A stretch of 46,211 nt of DNA from positions 1 through 46,211 of the forward strand of contig NZ_BMBS01000014.1 in assembly GCF_014634805.1 (NCBI RefSeq), in the 5' to 3' direction. Source of the stretch: Leuconostoc falkenbergense (GTDB lineage: Bacteria > Bacillota > Bacilli > Lactobacillales > Lactobacillaceae). This document shows, piece by piece, positions 19,137-28,265 of this stretch. A program made the translations under genes and the position numbers. How positions within the stretch are numbered: position 1 is the stretch's first letter; each line of letters starts with the position of its first letter. The notes under the pieces are model-generated. The model was given only the letters and a program-made list of their open reading frames with translations, had not been told where the DNA came from and made no database searches.

Positions 19137-20813
19137 ATGAATCAAAATAAATGGTGGCAAAAAGCAACCGTCTACCAGATTTATCCGCGCAGTTTTCAGG
19201 ATAGTAATGGTGATGGTGTTGGCGACATTCCGGGTATTATTCAACGACTCCCATATTTAAAAGAACTAGGGGTGCAAGTCATCTGGCTAAGTCCGATTTA
19301 CCAATCACCAAATGATGATAACGGATACGATATCAGTGACTATCGCAAAATCTTACCAGAATTTGGCACGATGGCGGATGTGGATGAAATGATTACAATT
19401 GCCCATGAGTTGGGCCTAAAAATCATGATGGACTTGGTTGTCAACCACACATCTGATGAACATCAGTGGTTCCAGCAAAGTCGTCAGTCACGTGATAATC
19501 CGTATCGTGATTATTACATTTGGCGAGACCCTGTTGATGGACACGAGCCAAATAATTGGCTGTCGGATTTTGGTGGATCAGCTTGGGCGTTTGATGAGAA
19601 AACAAAACAATACTACTTACATCTTTTCTCAAAAAAACAGCCTGATTTGAATTGGGAAAATCCAGCGCTACGTGAAGCAATCTATGAAACAATGTCTTGG
19701 TGGCTGAACAAAGGGATAGATGGGTTCCGAATGGATGTCATCAATCTCATCTCTAAACAAACAGGTTTGCCAAATGATCCTAATGTGAACGCTGATAATC
19801 ATGGATCGTCAATGACATTTGTTGCCAATGGACCAAAGGTACACCAATATTTGCAGGAAATGAATGCTAAGGTGTTGTCACGCAACGATATTATCACCGT
19901 TGGCGAAACCCCCGGAGTAACAACGTCAGATGCGATTAAGTATGCTGGGTTTGACAGTCATGAATTACAAATGATTTTCCAATTTGAGCATACGGAAATT
20001 GATAATAGCCGTGAAGGATTGGGAAAGTGGAGTGACGAGCGGTTCAATTTGGTAGATTTGAAGCGAATCTTATCTAAATGGCAAACAGCACTTGATGGCA
20101 AAGCTTGGAACAGTCTTTATTGGAACAATCACGATCGGCCACGTGTGGTCTCAAGATTTGGTGATGATTCTGAAGCTTATCGCGTTGTCTCTGCAAAAAT
20201 GTTAGCCACAACATTGCACTTTATGCAGGGAACACCCTACATTTACCAAGGTGAAGAAATCGGCATGACAAATGTTGATTGGCCATCAATTCAACAATAC
20301 CAAGATATTGATACCTTAAATGCCTATCAAGATTTAGTGATTGAACAGCAACGTGTGTCACCAGAACAGATGATGACCTATGTGCATCATTCCTCACGTG
20401 ATAATGCACGCACGCTCATGCAATGGGATGATAGTAATCAGGCTGGCTTTACAAAGGGAAAACCTTGGCTAGCAGTTAATTCGAATTATGAAACAATCAA
20501 CGTGGCACAAGCGTTAGCTGACCAACAATCCATTTTTTATTTTTACAAAAAGATAATTGCATTACGACAGCAAATGCCAATCATCACTAATGGTCATTAC
20601 AGTGTTTTGGACATTGATGACACAGAAGTCTATGCTTACAAACGCAGTGGGGTTGATTCTGAGCTATTAATCATCAGTAACTTTACGAATCAAACCTTGA
20701 CGCGTCATTATCCATTGAATGATGGCGCGAATATGATTTTAAGTAATTACGGTGATGATAAAGGCGACACATTACGGCCCTATGAATCAAAAGTTTATTT
20801 TGAAGGAACATGA
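19137..20813 (+). CDS. GH13_31 alpha-glucosidase (oligo-1,6-glucosidase type), paralogue A
   Basis: This 558-residue cytoplasmic glucosidase uses ATG 19137 (MNQNKWWQ), which has GAGG at a good distance; an ATG six bases earlier is possible. Motifs are DLVVNH (about 99-104), GFRMDV with nucleophile Asp200, TVGET with Glu257 and NNHD with Asp333. The residue after the nucleophile is Val, which in this subfamily goes with alpha-1,6 bonds. In the otherwise conserved RDNARTPMQWD segment the Pro is Leu (codon CTC, 20415-20417). It is closely related to the enzyme at 22243, and the two flank an MFS carrier. Probable substrates are isomaltose, panose and related oligosaccharides. Confidence 0.9.
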   Translation: MNQNKWWQKATVYQIYPRSFQDSNGDGVGDIPGIIQRLPYLKELGVQVIWLSPIYQSPNDDNGYDISDYRKILPEFGTMADVDEMITIAHELGLKIMMDLVVNHTSDEHQWFQQSRQSRDNPYRDYYIWRDPVDGHEPNNWLSDFGGSAWAFDEKTKQYYLHLFSKKQPDLNWENPALREAIYETMSWWLNKGIDGFRMDVINLISKQTGLPNDPNVNADNHGSSMTFVANGPKVHQYLQEMNAKVLSRNDIITVGETPGVTTSDAIKYAGFDSHELQMIFQFEHTEIDNSREGLGKWSDERFNLVDLKRILSKWQTALDGKAWNSLYWNNHDRPRVVSRFGDDSEAYRVVSAKMLATTLHFMQGTPYIYQGEEIGMTNVDWPSIQQYQDIDTLNAYQDLVIEQQRVSPEQMMTYVHHSSRDNARTLMQWDDSNQAGFTKGKPWLAVNSNYETINVAQALADQQSIFYFYKKIIALRQQMPIITNGHYSVLDIDDTEVYAYKRSGVDSELLIISNFTNQTLTRHYPLNDGANMILSNYGDDKGDTLRPYESKVYFEGT

Positions 20814-20823
20814 CGGCATAAAA

Positions 20824-20837
20824 TGTAAGCGGTTACT
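20824..20837. promoter_or_regulatory. LacI/CcpA-type operator between the glucosidase and MFS genes
   Basis: TGTAAGCGGTTACT fits the same 14-bp pattern as the promoter operators and lies in the 70-base gap before the carrier gene. I see no convincing -35/-10 pair beside it, so it may act as a roadblock or serve a weak internal promoter. Confidence 0.55.
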
Positions 20838-20883
20838 TTAAAATAGCGTGTGTAAACTAAAATCACTTAAAAGGAGAGTGAAT

Positions 20884-22227
20884 ATGTTGAATAGTAAGAC
20901 ACAAAAAAAGGGTCAGCTTCCTATGCTGACTAGCATGCAATTATTTTTGATGACTTTTGGTTATGCTGGTGTTCAAGTCGCATTTTCAGTACAAACTGGT
21001 AACATGGGTCGAATCTTTCAAACGTTAGGTTCAGATCCAACAAAATTGGGGTTTTTCTTCATTTTGCCACCATTAGCAGGCATGATTACGCAACCGTTAA
21101 TTGGTTTGTTTTCTGATAAAACTTGGCTACCTAAGTTGGGTCGGCGAATGCCTTATTTGATTGGCGGATGTTTAGTTTCCGTAATCGTATTATTGCTTTT
21201 GCCAAATACCGGATCATTTGGATTTGGGTACGGTTCACTGACAGCACTATGGTTTGGTGCAGTGACAGTTTTGTTCATGGATTTGTCTTCTAATGTTTCC
21301 ATGCAACCGTTCAAGATGATTATTCCTGACATGGTTAATGAAAAGCAAACCGATAAAGCTTGGAGTTTGCAAAATATTTGGGGCAGTTTAGGTGGCGTAA
21401 TTGCCTTCGTATTTCCGTTTATTTTGACATCATTTGGGGTAGCTAACACGGCAGCCCGAGGTGTTGTACCAAATTCTGTTAAAATTTCATTTTATGTGGC
21501 AGCGGCTATTTTGTTAATTTCAACTGTCTTTACTATTATGAATGTTAAAGAATACGATCCAGAAACGTTGGCATATTATCATGGCTACAATGTGGACACT
21601 AAGAAGCATGAATCATTTATGACGATTTTAAAACATGCCCCTAAAGTATTTTGGACACTAGGTGTGGTTGAATTCTTTGTTTGGTTTGGTATTCCATATA
21701 TGTGGACATACTCAACTGGTGCTTTGTCAGAGAACATTTGGCATGTTTCAGATCCTGCATCTGCGGGTTATCAAGCGGCTGGTAATTGGTTTGGTATTTT
21801 ACAGGCTGTTTACTCAGTTGTGGCAATTGTGGTGGGAATTTTATTCCAGCGTTTGAATAATAAAACGCGTAAAAGTGCTTATTTTCTCAGCTTGATTGTT
21901 GGTGGCATTGGCTTTATTGTTGTTGCCTATGGTCATACACATCTTTCATCACTGATTGGATTCATTTTGATTGGTATTGGTTGGATTGCGTTAATTTCTA
22001 TTCCATTTACCATCTTGACGAATACCTTAGATGGTAAGCATGATGGCATCTATTTGGGATTGTTCAATTGTTTTATCTGCATTCCGCAAATTGTGGCGTC
22101 AGTTGCTAGTTTTGCAATTTTCCCAGCAGTGGGTAAATCAATGGCACACATGTTAGCAATTGCCGGCGTCTTCTTGATGATTGGTGGTTGCCTAATCTGG
22201 ACCGTAAAAGAAGAAAATCGTAATTAA
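20884..22227 (+). CDS. MFS glycoside:cation symporter, paralogue of the 12558 carrier
   Basis: This 447-residue, roughly twelve-span carrier starts at 20884 after AAGGAG. It shares long near-identical stretches with the first carrier, for example MGRIFQTLGSDPTKLGFFFI against MGRIFQTLGADPTKLGFFFI. It has the same DKTWLPKLGRRMP loop, so the two arose by duplication. Here it is flanked on both sides by oligo-1,6-glucosidase-type genes, whereas the other carrier precedes maltose phosphorylase. That suggests this copy imports isomaltose or panose-type sugars. The next glucosidase begins 15 bases after its stop. Substrate is inference from context only. Confidence 0.85.
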   Translation: MLNSKTQKKGQLPMLTSMQLFLMTFGYAGVQVAFSVQTGNMGRIFQTLGSDPTKLGFFFILPPLAGMITQPLIGLFSDKTWLPKLGRRMPYLIGGCLVSVIVLLLLPNTGSFGFGYGSLTALWFGAVTVLFMDLSSNVSMQPFKMIIPDMVNEKQTDKAWSLQNIWGSLGGVIAFVFPFILTSFGVANTAARGVVPNSVKISFYVAAAILLISTVFTIMNVKEYDPETLAYYHGYNVDTKKHESFMTILKHAPKVFWTLGVVEFFVWFGIPYMWTYSTGALSENIWHVSDPASAGYQAAGNWFGILQAVYSVVAIVVGILFQRLNNKTRKSAYFLSLIVGGIGFIVVAYGHTHLSSLIGFILIGIGWIALISIPFTILTNTLDGKHDGIYLGLFNCFICIPQIVASVASFAIFPAVGKSMAHMLAIAGVFLMIGGCLIWTVKEENRN

Positions 22228-22242
22228 AAAAGGAGAATTATC

Positions 22243-23925
22243 ATGACAGAAACAATTAAATGGTGGCAAAAAGCAGTTGTATATCAAGTTTATCCTAGGT
22301 CTTTTCAAGACGCTAATGGAGATGGTATCGGTGATTTACAGGGTATCGAGCAACGCCTTGATTACATTAAAAAATTAGGTGCCGATGTTGTATGGCTAAA
22401 TCCTGTCTATGCATCACCAGACAAAGATAATGGTTACGATATTTCCGATTATGAAGATATCAATGCCAAATTTGGTACAATGGCTGATTTTGATCGCTTG
22501 CTAGCAAAAGCGCATGATAAGGGCATCAAAATTTTGATGGATTTGGTTGTTAATCATACCTCAGATCAGCATAAATGGTTTATTGAAAGCCGGAGTTCAA
22601 AAGATAATGATAAGCGTGATTTTTATATTTGGCGTGATCCAGTGGATGGACACGAGCCTAATAACTGGGGCTCATTTTTCTCTGGGCCAGCTTGGAAATT
22701 TGATGAGGCAACAGGGCAATATTATCTACACTTATTTGTCGAAGGTCAACCTGATTTAAATTGGGTTAATCCTAAAGTACGTCAATCTGTCTTTGACATG
22801 ATGAATTTCTGGGTGGATAAGGGCATTGATGGCTTCCGAATGGACGTTATTTCCCTCATTTCTAAGCCAGATGGCTTGCCTGATGGTGAAGTGCCAGAGG
22901 GGGGCGAGTATGGTAATTCAGATAAAGCCGTTGCCAACGGTCCGCATGTCCATGAATACTTGCAAGAAATGCGTCAACAAGTCTTAAACAGAGCTGATAT
23001 GATGACAGTCGGTGAAGCTTCAGGTGTTGATATTGAAAATGCCATTAAGTATGCCAATCAAGACAACTCAGAACTAAACATGGTCTTCCAATTTGAGCAC
23101 ATGGGACTTGATAATAATCCTAATCCTGCACTTGGAAAATGGTATGACAAAAAAGTTTCCCTCGTTGATTTGAAAGAAAATCTCTCAAAATGGCAGAATG
23201 ATTTGGCTGGTAAAGCATGGAATTCACTTTATTGGGATAATCATGATCAACCACGTGCTGTGAGTCGTTATGGGGATGACCGTCCTGAATATCGCGTTGT
23301 ATCTGCTAAAATGGTAGCCACTTTGCTTCATTTCATGCAAGGAACGCCCTATATTTACCAAGGTGAAGAAATTGGCATGACCAATGCCTACAATTTGCAA
23401 CGTGATGATTTTGATGATGTTGAAATTAAAAATGCTTTCAAATACTTGATTGATAAAGATCACTTAACTGATGAGGCAACCATGCTGAAGTATGTGCATG
23501 CCAAGGGTCGTGATAACGCTCGAACACCAATGCAGTGGGACGATAGCAGAAATGCGGGCTTCACAACCGGCACACCATGGTTAAAGATGAATGATAATTA
23601 TGACACCATTAATGCCAAAGCTGCGTTAGCAGACCTAAACTCAACATTTTATTATTACCAAAAGCTCATCCGCTTACGTCATGAATTACCAATTATAACG
23701 ACAGGCACATACGAATTGTTGGATCCTGAAGATGAACAAGTTTACGCTTATCGTCGTGTCGGTCAAAATGAGTCATTATTGGTAATCAATAACTTTACCA
23801 GCGAAACATTGACGCGCGATTATCATGTGCCAGATAACGCGTCAGTCCTCATTAGTAATTATGAAGATGACGCTTTGACAACACTTCGTCCTTATGAAGC
23901 AAAAGTATATCGTTTTGATAAGTAA
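22243..23925 (+). CDS. GH13_31 alpha-glucosidase (oligo-1,6-glucosidase type), paralogue B
   Basis: This 560-residue cytoplasmic enzyme has AAAGGAG before the ATG. It keeps all family motifs: DLVVNH (about 100-105), GFRMDV with nucleophile Asp201, TVGEA with Glu258, DNHD with Asp335, and an intact RDNARTPMQWD. The Val after the nucleophile fits alpha-1,6 specificity. It is highly similar to the enzyme at 19137 but has the canonical Pro in the last motif. It carries a different acidic insertion after the nucleophile strand (GLPDGEVPEGGEYG). It is the last gene of the three-gene module. No terminator follows before the hisS leader promoter. Confidence 0.91.
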   Translation: MTETIKWWQKAVVYQVYPRSFQDANGDGIGDLQGIEQRLDYIKKLGADVVWLNPVYASPDKDNGYDISDYEDINAKFGTMADFDRLLAKAHDKGIKILMDLVVNHTSDQHKWFIESRSSKDNDKRDFYIWRDPVDGHEPNNWGSFFSGPAWKFDEATGQYYLHLFVEGQPDLNWVNPKVRQSVFDMMNFWVDKGIDGFRMDVISLISKPDGLPDGEVPEGGEYGNSDKAVANGPHVHEYLQEMRQQVLNRADMMTVGEASGVDIENAIKYANQDNSELNMVFQFEHMGLDNNPNPALGKWYDKKVSLVDLKENLSKWQNDLAGKAWNSLYWDNHDQPRAVSRYGDDRPEYRVVSAKMVATLLHFMQGTPYIYQGEEIGMTNAYNLQRDDFDDVEIKNAFKYLIDKDHLTDEATMLKYVHAKGRDNARTPMQWDDSRNAGFTTGTPWLKMNDNYDTINAKAALADLNSTFYYYQKLIRLRHELPIITTGTYELLDPEDEQVYAYRRVGQNESLLVINNFTSETLTRDYHVPDNASVLISNYEDDALTTLRPYEAKVYRFDK

Positions 23926-23943
23926 TTATGTCTTGTAATTGGC

Positions 23944-23972
23944 TTGACTTTGAGGTGAGATAACTATATCAT
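23944..23972 (+). promoter_or_regulatory. Promoter of the hisS-aspS leader
   Basis: The -35 box TTGACT (23944-23949) and the -10 box TATCAT (23967-23972) are 17 bases apart. The predicted start is near 23979, at the head of the T-box leader. Confidence 0.65.
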
Positions 23973-23978
23973 TAAGGC

Positions 23979-24203
23979 ATATATTAAAGCCGATGAATTG
24001 GAAAAATTATGGTCTGGACTATCAGAAATTTTGCGGGTGATGCAAGCAAAACGATGACGTAATTTGTGACACCTTGGAGGACACTGTTGTATAAGGCAGT
24101 GCGTGGTAGCGCGATAAGCAATCTAAGTGATGTGTATGCATCAACATCTAAGGTGGTACCGTGCAATTGCGCCCTTAACGAATAATCGTTGAGGGCGCTT
24201 TTT
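23979..24203 (+). ncRNA. T-box riboswitch of the hisS-aspS operon
   Basis: The conserved T-box core AAGGTGGTACCGTG (24150-24163) is followed by a strong terminator: GCGCCCTTAACGA (24169-24181) pairs with 24186-24198, then a T run. Upstream is a plausible Stem I with TTGC-loop-GCAA at its tip and the specifier region GTGACACC (24066-24073). The triplets GAC (Asp, 24068-24070) and CAC (His, 24070-24072) overlap there. T-box RNAs sense uncharged tRNA and open the terminator when it binds the specifier codon and the UGGN bulge. The identification is firm; the exact specifier was picked by eye. Confidence 0.9.
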
Positions 24204-24274
24204 CAGTTTTAATGTCAAAAACAGAAGGAGAACAACTGACTTGTCGTAATATGACTGTCAGCAATTAAAATACG

Positions 24275-25576
24275 ATGGCAAAACCACTTTTCCAGCGCCC
24301 TAAGGGTACTGCTGATTTATTACCAGATCAAACAAGCCAATGGCAACACGTTGAAAATGTTGCGCGTTTATTATTTGGTGACTATAATTTTAAAGAAGTT
24401 CGAACACCAATATTTGAAAATTTTGAAGTTTTTTCTCGTTCAGCAGGTGATACATCAGATGTTGTCACTAAGGAAATGTATGATTTTCATGATAAAGGTG
24501 ATCGCCACATTGCCCTACGACCAGAGGGAACAGCCGGAATTGTCCGCGCGTATGTCGAGAATAAATTATATGGGCCAGAATTTGATAAGCCTTATAAATC
24601 ATTTTACATTGGACCAATGTTCCGTTATGAACGTCCACAAGCAGGGCGTATGCGCCAATTTCATCAAATTGGTGTAGAAGCTTTTGGCTCCTCATCACCA
24701 GCACTTGACGTCGAAGTTATTGCGATGGCAATTGATTTGTTCCAAACCCTTGGTTTAAAGAATTTGCGTGTTGCAATTAATACTTTGGGTGATAAGCAGT
24801 CACGAGATGATTATCGCCAAGCATTGATTGACTATCTTACGCCACATCGTTCTGAATTATCTGCCGATTCTCAGGCGCGTTTGGAGAAAAATCCACTGCG
24901 CGTTTTAGATTCAAAAGATCCACGAGATCAAGTTTTTGTGGCTGACGCACCTTCAATTTTGGATTATTTGTCTGAAGCCTCACAACAGCACTTCCAAAAA
25001 GTTCAAGCATTGTTGACGGCTTTGAATCTTGACTTTGAAATTGACCCAACAATGGTTCGTGGTTTGGATTATTATAACGATACAATCTTTGAAGTTATGA
25101 CAGTTGATGAGCAATTAAAAGGTGCTGCAACAATTGCCGGCGGTGGTCGCTATTCAGGATTGGTATCTGTTTTTGGTGGTCCTGAAACAGCTGGCGTTGG
25201 TTTTGGTATTGGCATGGAGCGCTTGGTGAGTTTGTTAAACGCGCAGGGTGTTGCACCAGAAGTCGATAATGACCTTGATTTTTATGTTGTCAACATCGGT
25301 GATGAAACAGATATTGCAGCTATGCAAATCGTGCAAGCAATCCGGTCATTTGGTTTCGTTGCTGAACGTGATTATCTGGATCGCTCAGCAAAAGCACAGT
25401 TTAAAACAGCGGATCGTCACAATGCTAAGTACGTCGTGACTGTTGGGGAAAAAGAGTTAGCAGCACACGCTGCTAATATTAAAAACATGGCAACTGGTGA
25501 ACAGCAACTTGTTAAATTGGCTGATCTTTATACAGATTTGCCAACAATTATTGATGCACAAGGAGACGAACAATGA
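24275..25576 (+). CDS. hisS: Histidyl-tRNA synthetase
   Basis: This 433-residue class II synthetase charges tRNA-His. Motifs in order are [10 protein letters not shown] at the N terminus, motif 1 around [32 protein letters not shown], motif 2 [19 protein letters not shown], the His-specific [14 protein letters not shown], and motif 3 [11 protein letters not shown]. The C-terminal anticodon domain follows. An in-frame TAA three codons upstream fixes ATG 24275 as the start. No Shine-Dalgarno site lies within 15 bases; a good AAGGAG sits at 24225-24230 with a small hairpin between it and the start. The gene overlaps aspS by four bases. Confidence 0.96.
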   Translation: MAKPLFQRPKGTADLLPDQTSQWQHVENVARLLFGDYNFKEVRTPIFENFEVFSRSAGDTSDVVTKEMYDFHDKGDRHIALRPEGTAGIVRAYVENKLYGPEFDKPYKSFYIGPMFRYERPQAGRMRQFHQIGVEAFGSSSPALDVEVIAMAIDLFQTLGLKNLRVAINTLGDKQSRDDYRQALIDYLTPHRSELSADSQARLEKNPLRVLDSKDPRDQVFVADAPSILDYLSEASQQHFQKVQALLTALNLDFEIDPTMVRGLDYYNDTIFEVMTVDEQLKGAATIAGGGRYSGLVSVFGGPETAGVGFGIGMERLVSLLNAQGVAPEVDNDLDFYVVNIGDETDIAAMQIVQAIRSFGFVAERDYLDRSAKAQFKTADRHNAKYVVTVGEKELAAHAANIKNMATGEQQLVKLADLYTDLPTIIDAQGDEQ

Positions 25577-27348
25577 AACGAACAACATATGCAGGTTTAA
25601 TTGACGAAAGTTATCTTGACCAAACGGTGACATTGAGTGGTTGGGTGCAAAAGCGTCGTGATTTTGGTGACTTGATATTTGTTGACTTACGTGATCGCGA
25701 AGGCATTGTGCAATTAACATTCAATGCTACTAACCAATCAGCTTTGACTGTCGCCGAAGATATGCGAAGTGAATATGTTGTTGCTGTGACTGGTAAAGTC
25801 ATCAAACGTGATGCTAGCCAAATTAACGATAAAATTAAGTCTGGTGCCGTTGAAGTTGATGTGACATCAGCCAAAATTTTGGCAACGTCAAAAACACCAC
25901 CATTTTATATTGAGGATAACGTTAATGCTAATGAGGAACTCAAGTTGCAGTATCGTTATTTAGACTTGCGTCGACCAGAAATGCAAAAGAACCTACGCGT
26001 TCGGTCTAAAATTATGTCCAGTGCCATGCACTTCATGGATACACATGATTTTATCAACATTGAAACACCAATTTTGGCTAAGTCTACACCTGAAGGTGCC
26101 CGTGATTACTTGGTGCCATCTCGCGTTTTCCCCGGATCGTTTTATGCGTTGCCACAATCACCTCAACTATTCAAGCAACTATTGATGGGGGCTGGATTTG
26201 ATCGCTATTTCCAAATCGCACGTGCGTTCCGTGATGAGGATTTGCGTGGTGATCGACAACCTGAATTTACACAAATGGATGTGGAAACATCATTCATGAC
26301 TGCTGATGAAATTCGGGAACTGGTCAATGAATGGGTCAAAGCAATGATGAACGATGTCGTGAACTTTGATCTTGATACGACCACCATTCCGACTCTAACA
26401 TGGCAAGAATCAATGGATCGTTTTGGTACGGACAAACCTGATTTGCGAATTGCTTATGAAATTCATGATCTTTCTGATACCGTTTCAAATAGTGAATTTG
26501 GCGTGTTTGCCAACGCTGTTAAAGCTGGTGGTGTTGTGAAAGCAATCGCTGTACCGGGCGGTGCCGATCACTATTCTCGTAAAGACATTGACAAATTGGC
26601 ACAATATATTGAACGGTTTGGTGCTAAAGGTTTGGCATGGTTAAAGGTAACTGATGACGGACTAACTGGTCCAATTGCCAAATTCTTTAAACCAGAAGAT
26701 AGTCAAGCTTTGATAGCTGGCGTTGGTGGTCAGACGGGAGACTTGTTGTTATTTGGTGCTGGTCGTAATGATGTTGTGTCAGCTACTTTGGATTATCTCC
26801 GCCGTCAAACAGCTGCTGATCTTGATTTGGTGGACAAAACAAATCCTTGGGCATTTGCATGGATTGTTGATTGGCCATTATTTGAATATTCAGAAGATTT
26901 CGACCGTTGGATTGCTGCCCACCATCCATTTACAATGCCAAATGAAGAAGATTTACACTATCTTGATGATGGTGAAGATCCACATAAATCGCATGCGCAA
27001 AGTTATGATTTGGTCTTGAACGGTTATGAGTTAGGCTCAGGATCAATCCGTATTCACCGTATGGACATTCAGGAAAAAATGCTTAAGGCACTTGGTTTTA
27101 CACCTGAAAAAGCGCATGAGGCATTTGGTTTCTTGCTTGAAGGCATGGAATTTGGTTTCCCGCCAATGGGTGGTATCGCGCTTGGACTAGACCGTTTAGC
27201 AATGTTATTGGCCGGACAAGAAAATATTCGTGAAGTCATTGCTTTTCCTAAAAATTCACGAGCAACTGAACCGATGACGGAAGCACCAACGCGTGTTGAA
27301 ACAAAACAGTTGAATGAATTAGGTTTATTTGTACCAGAAGCCGAGTGA
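25573..27348 (+). CDS. aspS: Aspartyl-tRNA synthetase
   Basis: This 591-residue class II synthetase has the bacterial layout. An N-terminal OB-fold binds the anticodon ([21 protein letters not shown], about 21-41). The catalytic core shows [12 protein letters not shown], the flipping-loop [11 protein letters not shown] and motif 2 [20 protein letters not shown] insertion domain lies in the middle, and motif 3 is [14 protein letters not shown]. The ATG overlaps the hisS stop as ATGA, giving tight coupling under one T-box leader. Whether it charges only tRNA-Asp or also tRNA-Asn cannot be told here. Confidence 0.96.
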   Translation: MKRTTYAGLIDESYLDQTVTLSGWVQKRRDFGDLIFVDLRDREGIVQLTFNATNQSALTVAEDMRSEYVVAVTGKVIKRDASQINDKIKSGAVEVDVTSAKILATSKTPPFYIEDNVNANEELKLQYRYLDLRRPEMQKNLRVRSKIMSSAMHFMDTHDFINIETPILAKSTPEGARDYLVPSRVFPGSFYALPQSPQLFKQLLMGAGFDRYFQIARAFRDEDLRGDRQPEFTQMDVETSFMTADEIRELVNEWVKAMMNDVVNFDLDTTTIPTLTWQESMDRFGTDKPDLRIAYEIHDLSDTVSNSEFGVFANAVKAGGVVKAIAVPGGADHYSRKDIDKLAQYIERFGAKGLAWLKVTDDGLTGPIAKFFKPEDSQALIAGVGGQTGDLLLFGAGRNDVVSATLDYLRRQTAADLDLVDKTNPWAFAWIVDWPLFEYSEDFDRWIAAHHPFTMPNEEDLHYLDDGEDPHKSHAQSYDLVLNGYELGSGSIRIHRMDIQEKMLKALGFTPEKAHEAFGFLLEGMEFGFPPMGGIALGLDRLAMLLAGQENIREVIAFPKNSRATEPMTEAPTRVETKQLNELGLFVPEAE

Positions 27349-27351
27349 TTG

Positions 27352-28218
27352 ATGCAAAAAATATTTCATAATTTCATGAAAAATCAATACGCGAGTCGTG
27401 TTGGTGGTGCTATATTTTACGGTGTGATTGTTGCTTTTGCAATGAATTACTTCTGGCATCCTGGTCATATCTATTCATCAGGGTTTACTGGATTTGCCCA
27501 GTTAGTTTCCACTTTAAGTGGTGAAAAAATTCCGGTCGCGCTCGCATTGGCGTTGGTTAATTTACCAATGTTGGTGATTGCTTGGTGGCAGTTGTCTTGG
27601 CGTTTTGCTACTTTCACCACGTTGGCTGTACTTCTCAGTTCAGCTTTGATGCCACTGTTTGATACAACTCGCGTGTTAACGCCAGATCCTTTAATTAATG
27701 CCATGTTTGGTGGTGCTTTAAATGGTATGGCTGTTGGAACGGCATTACGATATGGCGTAGGAACCGGCGGATTAGATGTCATTGGCATGTTAGTTAAAAA
27801 ACACTTTGGCTTCAAAATGGGACCCATTAATTTGGCGTTCAACGCCCTTATTATGATTGGTGCTGGATTAACTTATGGCTGGAAATATGCGCTGTATTCG
27901 ATTGTTGGTGTCATTATTAGTTCACGTATGATTGACGCTTTTTATACCCGTCAACAACAGATGCAAGTCATGATTATTACGACGAAGCCGGACGAAATGG
28001 TTGACGGTATTCAGCGTAAAATGCGTCGCGGTGTCACTATTATTAACGATGCTCGCGGTGGTTATACTGGTCAAGAACGTTCAGTACTGCTGACAGTGAT
28101 TACGCAACAGGAACGCTTTGAATTGCGTGAAGCAATGAAAGAAGTTGATGAACACGCGTTTTCATCAACATGGAAAATTGAGCATACTGTCGGTCGCTTT
28201 TACGAACCGGAACTATAA
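27352..28218 (+). CDS. YitT-family membrane protein
   Basis: This 288-residue protein has an N-terminal membrane half with about five spans (roughly 20-190, from FYGVIVAFAMNYFW onward) and a soluble C-terminal DUF2179-like domain (about 210-285, MQVMIITTKPDEMVDGI). This is the architecture of the YitT family, whose biochemical role is not settled. The ATG at 27352 is preferred over the TTG three bases before it; either sits immediately after the aspS stop with only a weak ribosome site, so it is probably translated by coupling. It is the last gene before a very strong bidirectional terminator. Confidence 0.85.
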   Translation: MQKIFHNFMKNQYASRVGGAIFYGVIVAFAMNYFWHPGHIYSSGFTGFAQLVSTLSGEKIPVALALALVNLPMLVIAWWQLSWRFATFTTLAVLLSSALMPLFDTTRVLTPDPLINAMFGGALNGMAVGTALRYGVGTGGLDVIGMLVKKHFGFKMGPINLAFNALIMIGAGLTYGWKYALYSIVGVIISSRMIDAFYTRQQQMQVMIITTKPDEMVDGIQRKMRRGVTIINDARGGYTGQERSVLLTVITQQERFELREAMKEVDEHAFSSTWKIEHTVGRFYEPEL

Positions 28219-28265
28219 ACATATTAAAAGGGATCCAATAATGTTGGATCCCTTTTAATATGTTT
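28217..28265. terminator. Perfect bidirectional terminator between the YitT and permease genes
   Basis: Two 22-base arms (28217-28238 and 28244-28265) are exactly complementary around the loop TAATG. The arms overlap both stop codons: TAA at 28216-28218 for the rightward gene and TTA at 28264-28266 (complement) for the leftward one. The A/T-rich base of the stem gives a U tract on either strand. Confidence 0.92.

Noticed and set aside
24061-24200. Leader peptide attenuator for hisS
   Set aside because: The conserved T-box core and antiterminator/terminator pair explain the region; no run of His codons is present.
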